This document shows, piece after piece, positions 24,199 to 35,040 of a stretch of 64,000 bases of DNA (position 1 is the first letter of the stretch; each line of letters opens with the position of its first letter). Made by a program: the position numbers and the translations under genes. The stretch lies in the NCBI RefSeq assembly GCF_030272615.1, contig NC_081414.1:6639001-6703000 (forward strand), written 5' to 3'. The stretch is from Cryptomeria japonica. Taxonomy: Eukaryota; Streptophyta; Pinopsida; Cupressales; Cupressaceae. The notes under the pieces were generated by a model. The model searched no databases. It had not been told where the DNA came from and saw only the letters and a list, made by a program, of their open reading frames with translations.

Positions 24199-24797
24199 AT
24201 GTCGTCCACCCGCCGATATGACCTCCTTGATCAACTTGGGAAGACACCCGCGCAGATCTCCATTTTGGAACTTCTCAAGACTTCTCCGATCCATAAAGAA
24301 ATTTTGGAACAAGCCCTTCTCCAATCACGCGTGCCTAATAACATCAATACCACCCAATTTCAAATCCTCATTGGAAACCTTGTTGCCCAACAGCACATTG
24401 TATTTAACTCCAAAGATGCTCCCGTAGATGAGGACCATAACAAACCTTTGCACATTGAAGCTCTCATCCACAAGCACAAGGTCAAACGTATCCTGATAGA
24501 CAGTGAATCCGGGCTTAATCTGTGTACAACAAATTGATAAAACAACTAGGACTTTCTGAGGATCTGATAGACACATCAAGAAGGATCACAATAAAGGCAT
24601 ATGATGATGCAGAAAGAATTTCAAAAGGCGTGATCACCTTACCTCTTCAAGTGGGCCCCATTACAATTGAAACCCCTTGCCAAGTACTTGATCTTGATCT
24701 CCCCTACAACATTCTCCTCAGGAGGCCATGGATTCATTCCTTGTAGGCCGTACCCTCCACCTATCACCAATGCATCAAATTCCCCTATAATGGAAAA
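24199..24797 (+). pseudogene. Gypsy-A protease
   Basis: This aspartic protease would cut the polyprotein. The active-site segment reads RILIDSESGLNLC (near 24487-24525). The expected DSG is DSE, a Gly-to-Glu change that should abolish activity. The flap and C-terminal part follow, with LPYNILLRRPWIHS near 24740, where LGRPWIH is usual. One base is missing near 24534, moving the frame from phase 1 to phase 0. A TAG stop lies at 24744-24746. Confidence 0.78.
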
Positions 24798-26402
24798 GTG
24801 ATCACTGTCAAAGGTGATCCCCAACCTTTTCAATATTGCAAACTATTAGAGGGGAAGCATCCATATCATTGCCCACTAAATAGACCTTCGCCAACGCCTC
24901 CATCTGACACATCGAATGTTGCCTCCACATCATCCCAACCAAATAATCAAATCAATATCTTGGACAATGGCTATAGAGAATACAAATTGGAGGACGTCTT
25001 ATTAATAGGCAACCTCCCTCTCTCTCCTAAGTCATTTGGTAAACCAAAAGAGCTAAAAAAGGACCCGAAACCAGCCATGCAATGCCAAAACACCACCTTC
25101 AAGCAATGGGGCCCACTTGATAATGAGAACCTCGAAACAGATATCTCTTCATGGCTGTATCGGGAAGAGGATGATGATCCAACAAGAATATCCAAAGAAA
25201 TGTACCCAAAAGCATTCGCCATAGTTGAAAAAATGGGTTACAAAGGACACGGTCTGGGACCAGAGGAGAAAGGAAGAAAAACACCCATAAATCCTATCTC
25301 CTACAGATACAACAGAGGCTTGGGGTACACCCCAGTGCCTAAGATTACTATCGTCGGTGCCCCTTCTAGTCCTTCTTCGGATATTGAAAGCGTCGACGAA
25401 GAGGAATTCCACGAAATGCCTTATGAATATGAGAAAGATACCTTCTTCGATGCTTACATCAATACCATCACCCCCGTAACCCCTCCCACTTCACATGAGC
25501 TACATCTTGTCCATCCTAAACTCACTGACTGGGGCCAACAAGACAAACCCACTTTAGATATCTGCACCAATGATAATGCTCTCATTGCTCTCCTAACAGT
25601 GCAAAATATGGAAGATTGTAATAGAATTGAGGGTATTCAACTACACAAAAAGGGATACTTTGGTAGTCAAGTCAATGCCCTTATCCACAAAAAAGATAAT
25701 AAAAGAAAAAGATATGATTTCCTAGGTGAAAACCTCCCTGAGGTGCCTTTGGATGAACAAGAAATAAAAACAAAGGGCGTATCTGAAAGTGAAAACCTAG
25801 AAAAGGCACTTGACGATAAGAGATTTGACCTCCCTACCATTGGTTACCTTCCACAGGACAAATCAAATTTATTGATAGAAGAAACAGAAATCATCAACAT
25901 GGGCATCAAAGTCATTCCAAAAAATGTGCTCATTGCCAAATCCCTCACTGAAATCGAGAAACAAGACTTCATCAACTTCCTTACAGAGGTTAAAATCAAT
26001 TTTGCATGGTCCTATTCCGATATGCCAGGGTTGGATCTTGCCTTGGTGGTTCACAATCTCACCGTCCGCCCAGATGCAAAACTTGTAAAACAAAAACTCC
26101 GCAAAATGCACCCGCATATTGCTCTCTTGGTCAAGGTAGAACTTCAAAAGTTGTTAGATGCAGAATTTATCAAACCCATAGACTATGCTGAATGGGTCTC
26201 CAACATTGTACCTATCAGCAAACCTATTGGGGGCATCCGCATTTGCACAGATTTTCAAGATCTAAATATAGCTTGTCCTAAAGATGATTTCCCACTCCCA
26301 AACATAGATATGATTGTGGATCTTACAGCAGGACATGAAATGCTATCACTAATGGATGGGTTTTCTGGATACAACCAAATCAGGATAGCAGATGAGGATT
26401 AG
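24798..26402 (+). pseudogene. pol: Gypsy-A G-patch and reverse transcriptase N-terminal half
   Basis: This is the continuation of the polyprotein in phase 0. A G-patch-like stretch lies near 25200-25335 (MGYKGHGLGPEEKGRK, then GLGYTP), a glycine-rich RNA-binding fold. A linker follows, then the RT from about 25900: ADAEFI-type thumb contact, GGIRICTDFQDLN, CPKDDFPLPNIDMI, and SLMDGFSGYNQI, which holds the first catalytic Asp. The frame ends in a TAG at 26400-26402 where a Gln codon is expected. The next codons continue in the same phase, so this is a single nonsense change. Confidence 0.85.
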
Positions 26403-28169
26403 CATAAAACCACATTCACAACACCATGGGGTACTTTCTGTTACCAGGTCATGCCTTTTGGCCTTAAAAATGCTGGAGCTACATATCAATGGGAAATGAC
26501 AACAATTTTTCATGACCTCTTGTACAAAATTATGGAGGACTACGTGGATGATCTGCTAGGAAAATCCAAGACAAGACAAGAGCACATCCCTATTCTAAAA
26601 CAGATCTTCGAAAGTTTAGAAAAATACAACCTGCGCCTAAATCCCAAAAAGTGTGTGTTTGGCATCACATCAGGAAAACTACTAGGATTCATTGTTTCCC
26701 GCAGAGGCATCAAGGTTGATTCCGCAAAGGTAAAAGCTATTATGGAAATGCCTCCGCCAAAAATTCTCAGACAACTACGCAGTCTCCAGGGAAATCTCCA
26801 GTCTGTCAGGCGTTTCATTTCACAGCTAGCCGACAAGTGCCATCCATTTGCACACCTGTTATGTAAAGACACAAAATTCAAATGGGATTGCCTCTATCAA
26901 AAGGCCTTTGAAAAATTAAAAGAATATCTAGCATCACCTCCAGTTTTGATGCCACCTACCCCTGGAAAACCCCTCATTTTGTACATATGTGCTACTATAG
27001 TGGCATTGGGGGCATTACTGGCACAAACAGATGATCAACGGAAGGAACACGCCATTTACTACATTAGTCGAACATTGGTAGGATATGAACTCAATTACAC
27101 CCCCATTGAAAGAGAATGTTTGGCATTAGTGTTCAGCACACAGAAACTACGACACTATATGCTAAATAATAAGACAAAATTAATTGCTAAAATTGATCCT
27201 CTTAAATATCTCTTGTCCAAAGCTGCTCTCACTGGTAGAACCGCCAAATGGGTCATGCTCTTAAGCAAGTTTGACATTGAATATGTGGACAGAAAGGAAA
27301 TCAAGGGACAAGTCATTGCAGATCAGTTGGTTGAAGCTCCACTTCCAAACGACCATCCTCTTCTCACAGAATTACTAGATGAGTTCATTATGACTGTTAC
27401 CACATCCTCCACATGGAAATTGTATTTTGATGGCTCCTACACTCAAAATGGATCAGGGGCAGGAATATTATTGGTCACACCTCAAGGAGATGGCATCCCC
27501 AAATCATACAAGATAGCCTTTGCATGTACTAATAACATAGCAGAATACAAGGCCCTCATCATAGGTTTATGCTTGGCTATCCATTGGAAAATAAAGGAAT
27601 TACAAGTCTATGGTGATTCCCAGCTCGTCATAAAACAAGTCAATGATGAATACCAGACAAAAGATGATAAACTCCTTCCCTACTGTACCATGGTTGAAGA
27701 TCTTAAGCAACATTTCATGGCAATCAAGTTTGATCAAATCCCACGAACAAACAACAGGGCTGCAGATGCAATGGCCACCATTGGCTCCCTCCTTCAAATG
27801 CCAGCACACAGTCAGAAGTGCAAGTTCTTGGTCAAGCAATTATTTATACCGGCATATGACCTACCAGAGTCTGAAATGGTGTGTGTTCTCATTGGTCCCG
27901 AGTCCCCTTGGTACCAAGAAACCTTCACTTTCCTCAAAAACAACACCATTCCCCCACATCTCACCAAAACCCAAGAACAAACTTTCATCCGCCGATGTGC
28001 CCGTTACACCATCCTTGCAGACACCTTGTTCAGAAGGCATTTTGATGGTTCCCTCCTAAGGTGTTTAGATAAACAAGAAGCCAAATGGGCATTACGTGAA
28101 GTACATGAGGGCATCTGTGGGGCACACTCAAGTGGACTCACATTGGCTAAAAAACTTTTGAGAATATGA
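26403..28169 (+). pseudogene. pol: Gypsy-A RT C-terminal half, RNase H and archaeal-like RNase H
   Basis: The RT continues with VMPFGLKNAGATYQ and the catalytic YVDD box intact near 26540. RNase H 1 covers roughly 26960-27350 and ends in a degraded tether. RNase H 2, of the archaeal-like type that marks the Tat lineage, begins at LYFDGSYTQNGSGAG (27420) and keeps its acidic residues: D in FDGS, E in NNIAEYKALI, D in YGDSQLVI and D in NRAADA. The integrase zinc domain then starts (EVHEGICGAH near 28098). A TGA at 28167-28169 ends the frame, but the same phase continues. Confidence 0.88.
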
Positions 28170-29165
28170 TACTATTGGCCTAAAATGGAAGAAGATGCAT
28201 ACAACTATGTGAAGAAATGCATCCCTTGCCAGCAGCATGGCAACAAGATTCATGCACCATCACAAGAATTGCAGCCATTCATTACACCATGGCCCTTCTC
28301 ACAGTGGGGGCTCGATCTCATTGGGAAAATCCACCCTTCATCTTCCAACGGACATAAATTCATTATCACCGCCACCGAATACTTCACCAAGTGGGTAGAG
28401 GCTATCCCTCTTACTTTCACCACTGGCAAGTAAATATCCAAATTCATCTTAAACTACCTAATCTATCGATATGGCATCCCAAAAGTTATCATCACAGATA
28501 ATGGTAAACAATTTAAAAACCAGGATGTCAAAGAACTCTGCCACAAATTCAACATCCAACACCGCTTCTCCACTCCATATTATCCCCAAGGCAATGGCCA
28601 AGCTGAGGATTCTAATAAAACCCTAATAAAAATCCTCAAAAAGACAGTCAATGAAGTGGGCCATGATTGGCACCTCCAAATCCATCATGCATTGTGGGCC
28701 TACCGCACCTCCATCCGCACCCCCACAGGTGCCACTCCTTATTCCCTAGTATTTGGTTCTGAAGCTATCCTTCCCCTTGAGATCGAGATCCCCTCTCTAA
28801 GGGTATTGCTGCAAAACATCCTACCAGAGGAAGAATACAGAATTGCCCACTTACAAGAGCTAGAATTGCTAGATGAAAGGCACCTCAAGGCCTTGAATCA
28901 TCTTCGGGTATATCAAAACCATCTGTGCATGAGTTATCATAAAAAATTCAGAACCCAAGAATTCCAAGTTGCTGATCTTGTCCTCATGGAGAATCAAAAA
29001 AATCTACAAGAAAGAGAAAAGAAAGGCAAGTTCGAGCCTAATTGGCTTGGACCATATGTAATCACACCAAAATATGGATCAGGAGCTTATCAGTTGGCTA
29101 TTCCTGAAGGCAATCCTTTGGATGATCCGATGAATATCATGCACCTCAAAAGGTTTTATGCTTAG
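28170..29165 (+). pseudogene. Gypsy-A integrase
   Basis: This integrase joins the cDNA to host DNA. The zinc domain is completed by CIPCQQHG (near 28219). The catalytic core keeps D in WGLDLIGK, D in TDNGKQF and E in GQAED, although a TAA at 28431-28433 interrupts it. The C-terminal region has LGPYVITPKYGSGAYQL and ends LKRFYA followed by a stop at about 29163. There is no chromodomain, as expected for a Tat element. Confidence 0.87.
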
Positions 29166-29365
29166 TCCTCAGAAAGTCTGAAATTGTCAAAAAAATAAAA
29201 AAATGAAAAAAAAATTGTCACTTTGGTGCAAACCTGGCAAACAGGCACCTTATGATACAAAAAAATTAAAAAAAAAAATCAAAAAAAGAAAGAAAAACAA
29301 TTTGTGGCGCTATGGGCAAGTATCTTGGTGAAAACCTCTGTGCAGGCGCCTTTGGATGAATCCTT
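29166..29365 (+). other. Start of the Gypsy-A 3' untranslated region
   Basis: A-rich sequence with poly-A/lysine-like runs (29185-29300), then a GAAAACCTCTGTGCAGGCGCC stretch leading into the minisatellite. No gene is seen. Confidence 0.5.
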
Positions 29366-29745
29366 GTCTTATATAGGATGAATCCTTCCTGAAACTAGAC
29401 AATCTGATCATGTCTTATACAGGATGAATCCTTCCTGAAACCAGACGATCTGATCGTGTCTTATATAGGATGAATCCTTCTTGAAACTAGATGATCTAAT
29501 CATGTCTTATACATGATGAATCCTTCTTGAAACCAGACGCTCTGATCATGTCTTATATAGGATGAATCCTTCCTGAAACCAGACGCTCTTATCATGTCTT
29601 ATACAGGATGAATCCTTCCTGAAACCAGACGTTGTGATCAATCATGTCTTATACAGGATGAATCCTTCCTGAAACCAAACACTTTGATCATCTTTGTCTT
29701 ATATAGGATGAATTCTTCTTGAAACCAGACTGAATCTAGATCTTA
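29366..29745 (+). repeat. 46-bp minisatellite, eight units
   Basis: Units start GTCTTATA at 29366, 29412, 29458, 29504, 29550, 29596, 29646 and 29696. The period is 46 bp for the first five steps and 50 bp for the last two. Each contains GGATGAATCCTTCCTGAAAC and a CAGACG-type end. It lies between integrase and the 3' LTR. Confidence 0.9.
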
Positions 29746-29936
29746 TCAATTGAATCAAATCAAATCTATCGAGATATCAATTTTGCAAAACTCCAAAGAT
29801 CAAATACCTCAATTGATCTCCTGAGGGGGCGTCACCATACCATAATCTATAAATTAAGAGCTAGGGAATCCTATCAAACCAATATCAACATCAAAACAAG
29901 ATTATTCTTTGAATCAATGTGTCATCACACCTCGCT
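29746..29936 (+). other. Gypsy-A 3' untranslated region, end
   Basis: About 190 bp between the minisatellite and the polypurine tract, containing GGGGGCGTCACCATACC. No gene or repeat is seen. Confidence 0.45.
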
Positions 29937-29952
29937 TCAAAGAGGGGCAAAA
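29937..29952 (+). other. Polypurine tract of Gypsy-A
   Basis: CAAAGAGGGGCAAAA directly precedes the LTR start TGTAGACACTT at 29953. Confidence 0.85.
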
Positions 29953-31069
29953 TGTAGACACTTAAAAATAATTATTTTAATTATTTTTAATTCCTCACAT
30001 AATTAATTAATTAATTATGTTAATTAAAATTCTTCTCAATATTAATTAAATATAATTAATATTGTCACTATAGCATATGATTTATTTAATAAATCAATCC
30101 CTTTCTTTATTCTTCTAAAAACTCAAATCCTCACAAATCTTCCTCTTAGCTAATTAATTTCAATTAATTAGTTAACCTACATGATTCCTACAAATCATCT
30201 TCTTAATTCATCATTAACCAAATAAATTCTTCTAGAAACTCCCTAAACTCACTTAACATTATTCTTCTAATTTTTTATTCCCTCCACTCATTCTCTCTCC
30301 TAGTCAAATTCTCCTACAAATATAAATCCCACCTAACATTTCCTTTAATCCCCCTCCTAATGAGTCATTAATGGCTAATCATCATGATTAGCCACAAAGT
30401 CAACTCTTTGTCCTTTCATCCAACCACTAGCTTTAAATGCTCTTTTTCTAGATGAATGTAAGATTTTTGAAATCTCACATTCCTCTAGGCATTTCCCTCT
30501 CCCAAGGAATTTTTAATTCCTTTTTATTCTTCTAATCCCCATAATATCCATTTTTGGAGAATTTTTAATTCCTCCAATGCATCTTGTAGAGTGTGGAGAT
30601 ATGAAATGCCTTTAAGGCATATTTCTTGGTCTCCACACCCTCTCTTGGAGCTTGTGTGAGCTCACAAGTAAATCTTAGCCCTTCATCTCGAATTCATCCT
30701 AGCCATCCATTTTCCTCTCCTCTTCCTATAAAATAGGGTTCCATCCCTTCATTCAAAACATCTTGAAATCCAGTAAGCTTATGCTGCCCTTTTGAGCCCA
30801 GGAAATCATCTTGGCAACTTGATCATCTCACCTTTATCATTCATCCTAATCATTTGTGCACAATATTGGAGAGTCATCCACATCCAGCAATCAAAGGAGC
30901 ACATCAAGTGCAACATTATCAAGGGGCGCCTTCACTTCATCAAGCTCAATCCGAAGGAGAAGGTAAAATAGCAAGGTGAAATGGTCTTTTAATGATATTT
31001 TAGCATTCTGCATATTTATTTCGTTATATTTTGATCAGTTTACCTTTCAAATCTGTTTTCCCCTCTTCA
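29953..31069 (+). repeat. 3' LTR of Gypsy-A, 1117 bp
   Basis: It begins TGTAGACACTTAAAAATAATT and ends CTCTTCA. The first 200 bp is very AT-rich with short inverted repeats. A TATA box, TATAAAATA, lies at 30727-30735. The last 174 bp matches the truncated 5' LTR. Confidence 0.88.
30727..30735 (+). promoter_or_regulatory. TATA box of the Gypsy-A 3' LTR
   Basis: TATAAAATA is followed by GGGTTCC. It could fire into the flanking Copia-B sequence, since the 5' copy is lost. Confidence 0.5.
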
Positions 31070-32321
31070 GCTCTATGCGTGTGAAGGATCTTGCATGAAG
31101 AAGACTATTCCTATCCACCTCGGGAAAGTGTGAAGTCTGTCAAACGGTGATAATGCGTGATGGGTTATCAGCCGCTATGAAAATGGTGGATAATGGACGA
31201 TGGAGAATGTCTTGAGATCGACTCAAGATTGTTGCATTTAATGCAGTATGATTCAACAATCCGGATCGAACCATTTGAATTGCTTAACCTAACAGGTTTA
31301 GGGTTTAGGGTTTTTGCTACCAACCTGTATGTTTCCTATAAGGTCAATGTTGGGTTTCTATTTGAGGCTATTGGCAAAAGTTGTGTGTATCCAAGGAAAG
31401 TGATACGAGATTCCTGCTAGACCATAGGAGAGAAGAGATACCTACAAAGTGAATGTGCAGAAGGAAAAGAGGAGCCTAAATGGATCTGCATTAGCTTTAA
31501 TTGTTGTTAACAGATCATTGTAATAGTTGTTGATTTCTAACCACTTCAACAACTGTAAAATCCCCTAACAGGGTAGCCTTAACTGGGTTGATTCAAAATC
31601 CCTTAAATTGGGTGGTCTTAACCGGCTTGTTTCAAATCTGTTAACCAAGTAACTCGAGGCTAATGAGTTCTAAGAAGCTTGAGAAGCTTAGGAGATCCTT
31701 TCATCTATTGAGTTCTTGAAATCCTCTAACAAGGTGACCCTACTGGGTTTAACCCTTAACCAGATATCCCTTAACCGGGTGATTCCTAACAGGATCGGTT
31801 CCTACCAGAACCTATTGTAATGTCCTTAACCAGACAAGGCTCCTAACAGAGTGGACTTCTAAAGAGTTCAAAAAGAAGCTTGTGGGTATTCATCCCCACC
31901 ATGGTTTTTCTCAGTTGGGTTTCCACGTGAAAAATATGTGTGTCATGTGAAATGCTTTTGTCTTGTGATGCTTTGTCTTACCTGTTAAGCATATGAAGGT
32001 TCTATGTTTTATGCCTGTCTATAAACCACATTGAACTCACTATTGTGAAGATCTGATGGTTAAGTTTACTTATTTATGCATGAGAATATAATGATAATGT
32101 GGTATTGAGCTAAGAGGAAAGCTTATTGAGTGACCGGTTCATGACTGGTTGAGCTATACTGGATGTTGCCGGTTGCACTCTATTTTACCGGTATCCTTGT
32201 TTGTTAGTATTTTGGAGTATTTGTTGTCAAACCGGTTTTGGATGCTATTGGTGTTTGTACTGATTCACCCCCCCCCCTCTCAGTACCGGTTTGGTACTAG
32301 TGGTTCATCATTGAGTTATCA
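31070..32321 (+). repeat. 5' LTR of Copia-B, right part
   Basis: This is the rest of the LTR begun at 17531. It contains GGTTTAGGGTTTAGGG at about 31289-31310, a chain of CCGGT/TAACCGGG motifs at 31600-31850, a CCACCATGGTTTTTCTC stretch near 31900 and a C-rich tract (32264-32280). It ends GTTATCA before the PBS. The C-tract and CCATGGTTTTT block are shared with the LTRs of Copia-A and solo LTR-C. Confidence 0.78.
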
Positions 32322-32336
32322 ATTGGTATCAGAGCA
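32322..32336 (+). other. Primer-binding site of Copia-B
   Basis: ATTGGTATCAGAGCA follows the LTR end directly, a perfect match to the initiator tRNA-Met type TGGTATCAGAGC. Confidence 0.9.
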
Positions 32337-32390
32337 CTCCAGGTCCTCTGTGTTGTAAGCTTAATCGCTTGAGGAAAAGATCCTAGCCAA

Positions 32391-33280
32391 ATGATGAAGA
32401 GGGAAGGTCCAAAGTTCAACAAGGAAAACTTTGGTAATGGAAGGACAGGATGAAGATATTCATCAAAAGCATGGATGTTCAACACTGGAGTTATGTTGAA
32501 AATGTATATGTTGTTCCTACCGGTACTCTCACCGATGACCAAAAGAGAGAAATACAAGAAAATGGGCAAGTCATGGAAGCCCTCATCAGTAGTCTTTCTG
32601 ACATTGAGTTTATTGATGTTCAGGACAAGGCAAATCCCAAAGAGGTATGGGATGCTCTTGAAAATATCTATGGTGGTGATGAGCATGTAAAACAGGCTAA
32701 GGAAGAGAGCCTGAGAGGAAAGTTTGAAGACATGTGAATGGTTGAAGGAGAGACCATTCAACAGTATGGAATAAGAATCAAAATAGCTGTTGGAGAAATA
32801 AAGAGTGCAGGTGGCAAAATAGAAGATTCCACCATGGTAAGTAAAGTCCTGAGATCCCTGTTGCCGGTCAATGCAATAAGGGTTGCTGCTATTTAGGAGC
32901 CGAGATCAATAGACAAGTCTAAGGCATCCTTGGACTCCATCATAGCCAAGTTGATAGCCTATGAGCTGAATAGCTTTGATGGTAGTGTTCAAAAGTCAGA
33001 ATCAGCTTTTAAAGCTTCTGCTATACCATCTAGAAAAGGAAAAGAGGCTAGCACTAGTGGAGAACCCAATCAGAACAGAGAAATGAAGGATGAAGAGTTT
33101 CTGATGGAATTTGAAGCTCTTCTTGCCAGAAGATTTCCAAAAGGGACTGGTAAATAAAAAGGTAAGCTTCCTTTGAAATGTTTCTCTTGTAACCGGATAG
33201 GACATATTGCTATGAACTATCCTATTAGTGACAACAAGGACAAACTAGAAAGGTTCAAGAAATTCAAAGGAGGAAACTAG
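32391..33280 (+). pseudogene. gag: Copia-B gag
   Basis: It starts at ATGATGAAGAGGG shortly after the PBS. The usual first block is shifted by a frame change near 32440. The UBN2 region is clear (KEVWDALENIYGGDEH near 32640), with a TGA at 32735-32737 and a stop near 32895. The C-terminal knuckle reads CFSCNRIGHIAMNY, so its last Cys is replaced by Tyr (TGT to TAT). Another stop comes at about 33278 before the protease. Confidence 0.83.
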
Positions 33281-34705
33281 AGAAATTATTTTGTGGTAGT
33301 TGATGAAGGTGTCACAGATGAGGAATCAGAAGATGAAGAGAATGAAGACATTGTGTTCGTTGCTGTAAAGGAAGATGTGGTAGACAAGAAGGCTCTTGTC
33401 TCCCAGTTTGATGATTCCAATGAGTGGATCAGTGACAGTGGCTTCTCTCACCATATGACTGGTGACCGGAGCAAGTTTCTATCATTAGAAGAGTATGATG
33501 GTGGTGTGGTTCGCTTTGGCAATGATGCACCATGCAGGGTCAAAGGTAGAGGGTCCATCTCCTTGAATGGAAAGAGTAGTGCTGACAATGTGTATTGGGT
33601 TGATGGGCTCAGACACAACCTTCTAAGTGTCGCCCAGTTAAATGATAGTGGACTCACTGTGCAATTCAAGAATGGAGTTTGCAGAATCAAAGGTGAAGAT
33701 GGTAAATTGGTAGCCACCGGCATGCAGACTAAAGGTAACCTATTTCATCTAAATGCTAATATAAGTACATGTCTTATGGCTAAGCTTGATGATAGCTGGA
33801 TATGGCATAGGAGATTCTATCATGTGAACTTTGACAACATTGTGAAGGCTAGTAAGATCAAGGCAGTTAGAGGGTTGTCGGTGCTGAGAAAACCGGATAA
33901 TACCTTGTGTAGAGAATGTCAATTGGGGAAAATGTCTTCCTCAACTTTTAAAGGTAAATCTTTCACTACTGACAACTTGCTTGATCTTGTGCATACTGAT
34001 TTATGTGGTCCCATGAAAACTAGAAGTGTGCAGGGTGATAGGTACTTCATGATTCTCACTGATGATTGCTCAAGAATGATGTGGGTCACATTCTTGAAAG
34101 ACAAGTCTGAAGCTTTTGGGAAATTCAAAGCTTTCAGAGCATTAGTGGAGAAGGAAAGCGGTGAAAGGATCAAGTGTCTCAGAACTGATCAAGGAGGGGA
34201 ATTCACTTCCATTGAATTCAACAAGTACTGTGAAGAATTTGGCATCAAGAGACAGTTGTCTGCCCCCCAGACTCCACAGCAGAATGGCCTAGCAGAGAGG
34301 AATAACCGGACTGTGGTTGAAGTATCTAGAACTATGTTGATCCAAGGAAAGGTTGCTCACACCTTTTGGAGAGAAGCGGTGAGCACTGCAGTCTACACTA
34401 TGAACCGGGTACTCATCAAAAAGGGTAAGGACAAAACTCCTTATGAGTATTGGACCGGTAAGACACCTGTGGTTAACTACTTTAAGGTATTTGGTAGAAA
34501 ATGTTACATCAAGAGGAGTGAACATCAGGGCAAATTTGAAGCTAAATGTGATGAAGGAATATTTCTAGGATATTCCACCAAGAGTAAAGCTTTCAAGTGC
34601 TACAACAATAGGACTCAGAGAATTATGGAAAGCATCAATGTAAGAGTTGATGAATCCTGTGAGAAGACTGAGGAAACCGACAGTGAGCAAGTTGTAAAGA
34701 ATTGA
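33281..34705 (+). pseudogene. pol: Copia-B protease and integrase, truncated before RT
   Basis: The open frame runs about 470 codons. The protease shows ISDSGFSHHMTG near 33430: the DSG is intact, but the Cys usual after it is Phe. The GAG-pre-integrase region has WIWHRRFYH, where the usual second His context is altered, and CRECQLGK. The integrase core is complete: HTDLCGPM near 33990, RTDQGGEF near 34180 and QQNGLAERNN near 34275. The integrase C-terminus ends at ESINVRVDE, then a short acidic tail and a stop at 34705. RT and RNase H are missing. Confidence 0.87.
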
Positions 34706-35040
34706 TTCCCTTGAAGATACAGAAGGTTCCAGGTACTTTAAAATTATTATTATATATAGTCTAATTGTAATTTACTTACTGATCACTCATTTTGGACTAA
34801 TGATCCCATGTTTTTTTTGCAGGAAATGATATTTTTTATAAAAATCTTAATGACATTACATTGTAGATATTTGGGCCCACCATACGTAAAAGGTGGAACA
34901 TCATACGTGAACTAACCCTTATCCACTATTTTGATTTCATATCATTGCTATAATAGTTTTCCTTTTATCCATTTCTTGAACTATATCAAAGGTATCTTCA
35001 GTTTCTTTCTAAATCTAACAGGTTTGTTTTTGCTTTAAAG
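34706..35040 (+). other. CACTA sequence resuming after Copia-B, possible exon remnants and introns
   Basis: A splice donor AG|GTACTT lies at 34732, and an acceptor TTTTTTGCAG at about 34823. The short piece before the donor may be the tail of the transposase exon cut at 17530, but too little remains to be sure. The rest is AT-rich intron-like sequence ending TTGCTTTAAAG at 35040. Confidence 0.45.

Larger units (their letters stand above)
17891..31069 (+). mobile_element. Gypsy-A, Tat-type Ty3/gypsy retrotransposon
   Basis: The element is bounded by a truncated 5' LTR (174 bp) and a full 3' LTR (1117 bp) that match over their last 174 bp with 8 differences by eye. It has a long leader, gag with a CHHC-type knuckle, protease, a G-patch, RT, two RNase H domains, integrase, a 46-bp minisatellite and a polypurine tract. 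The second (archaeal-like) RNase H places it in the Tat lineage. Frame is well kept: one single-base deletion near 24534 and a handful of stops. The left target duplication is lost with the LTR truncation. Confidence 0.88.
17531..34705 (+). mobile_element. Copia-B, Ty1/copia retrotransposon, 3'-truncated, carrying Gypsy-A
   Basis: The LTR start TGTTGGCATT lies inside a CACTA transposase exon. The 5' LTR is split by Gypsy-A (17891-31069), resumes at 31070 and ends at 32321 before a Met-type PBS. gag, protease and integrase follow. Reading stops after the integrase at about 34705, with no RT, RNase H or 3' LTR. CACTA-type sequence with a splice donor follows at once. No target duplication matching CATGC was found on the right. 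A deletion probably removed the 3' half of Copia-B together with part of the transposase. Confidence 0.8.

Noticed and set aside
29360-29745. CRISPR-like array
   Set aside because: The repeated unit is the whole 46-bp period with no unique spacers, in a plant retrotransposon.
31193-32358. Open frames in the Copia-B LTR as possible genes
   Set aside because: They lie in LTR sequence with telomere-like and CCGG-type repeats and carry no motif.
32297-32761. 154-aa minus-strand ORF over Copia-B gag
   Set aside because: It is the antisense shadow of the gag frame and PBS.
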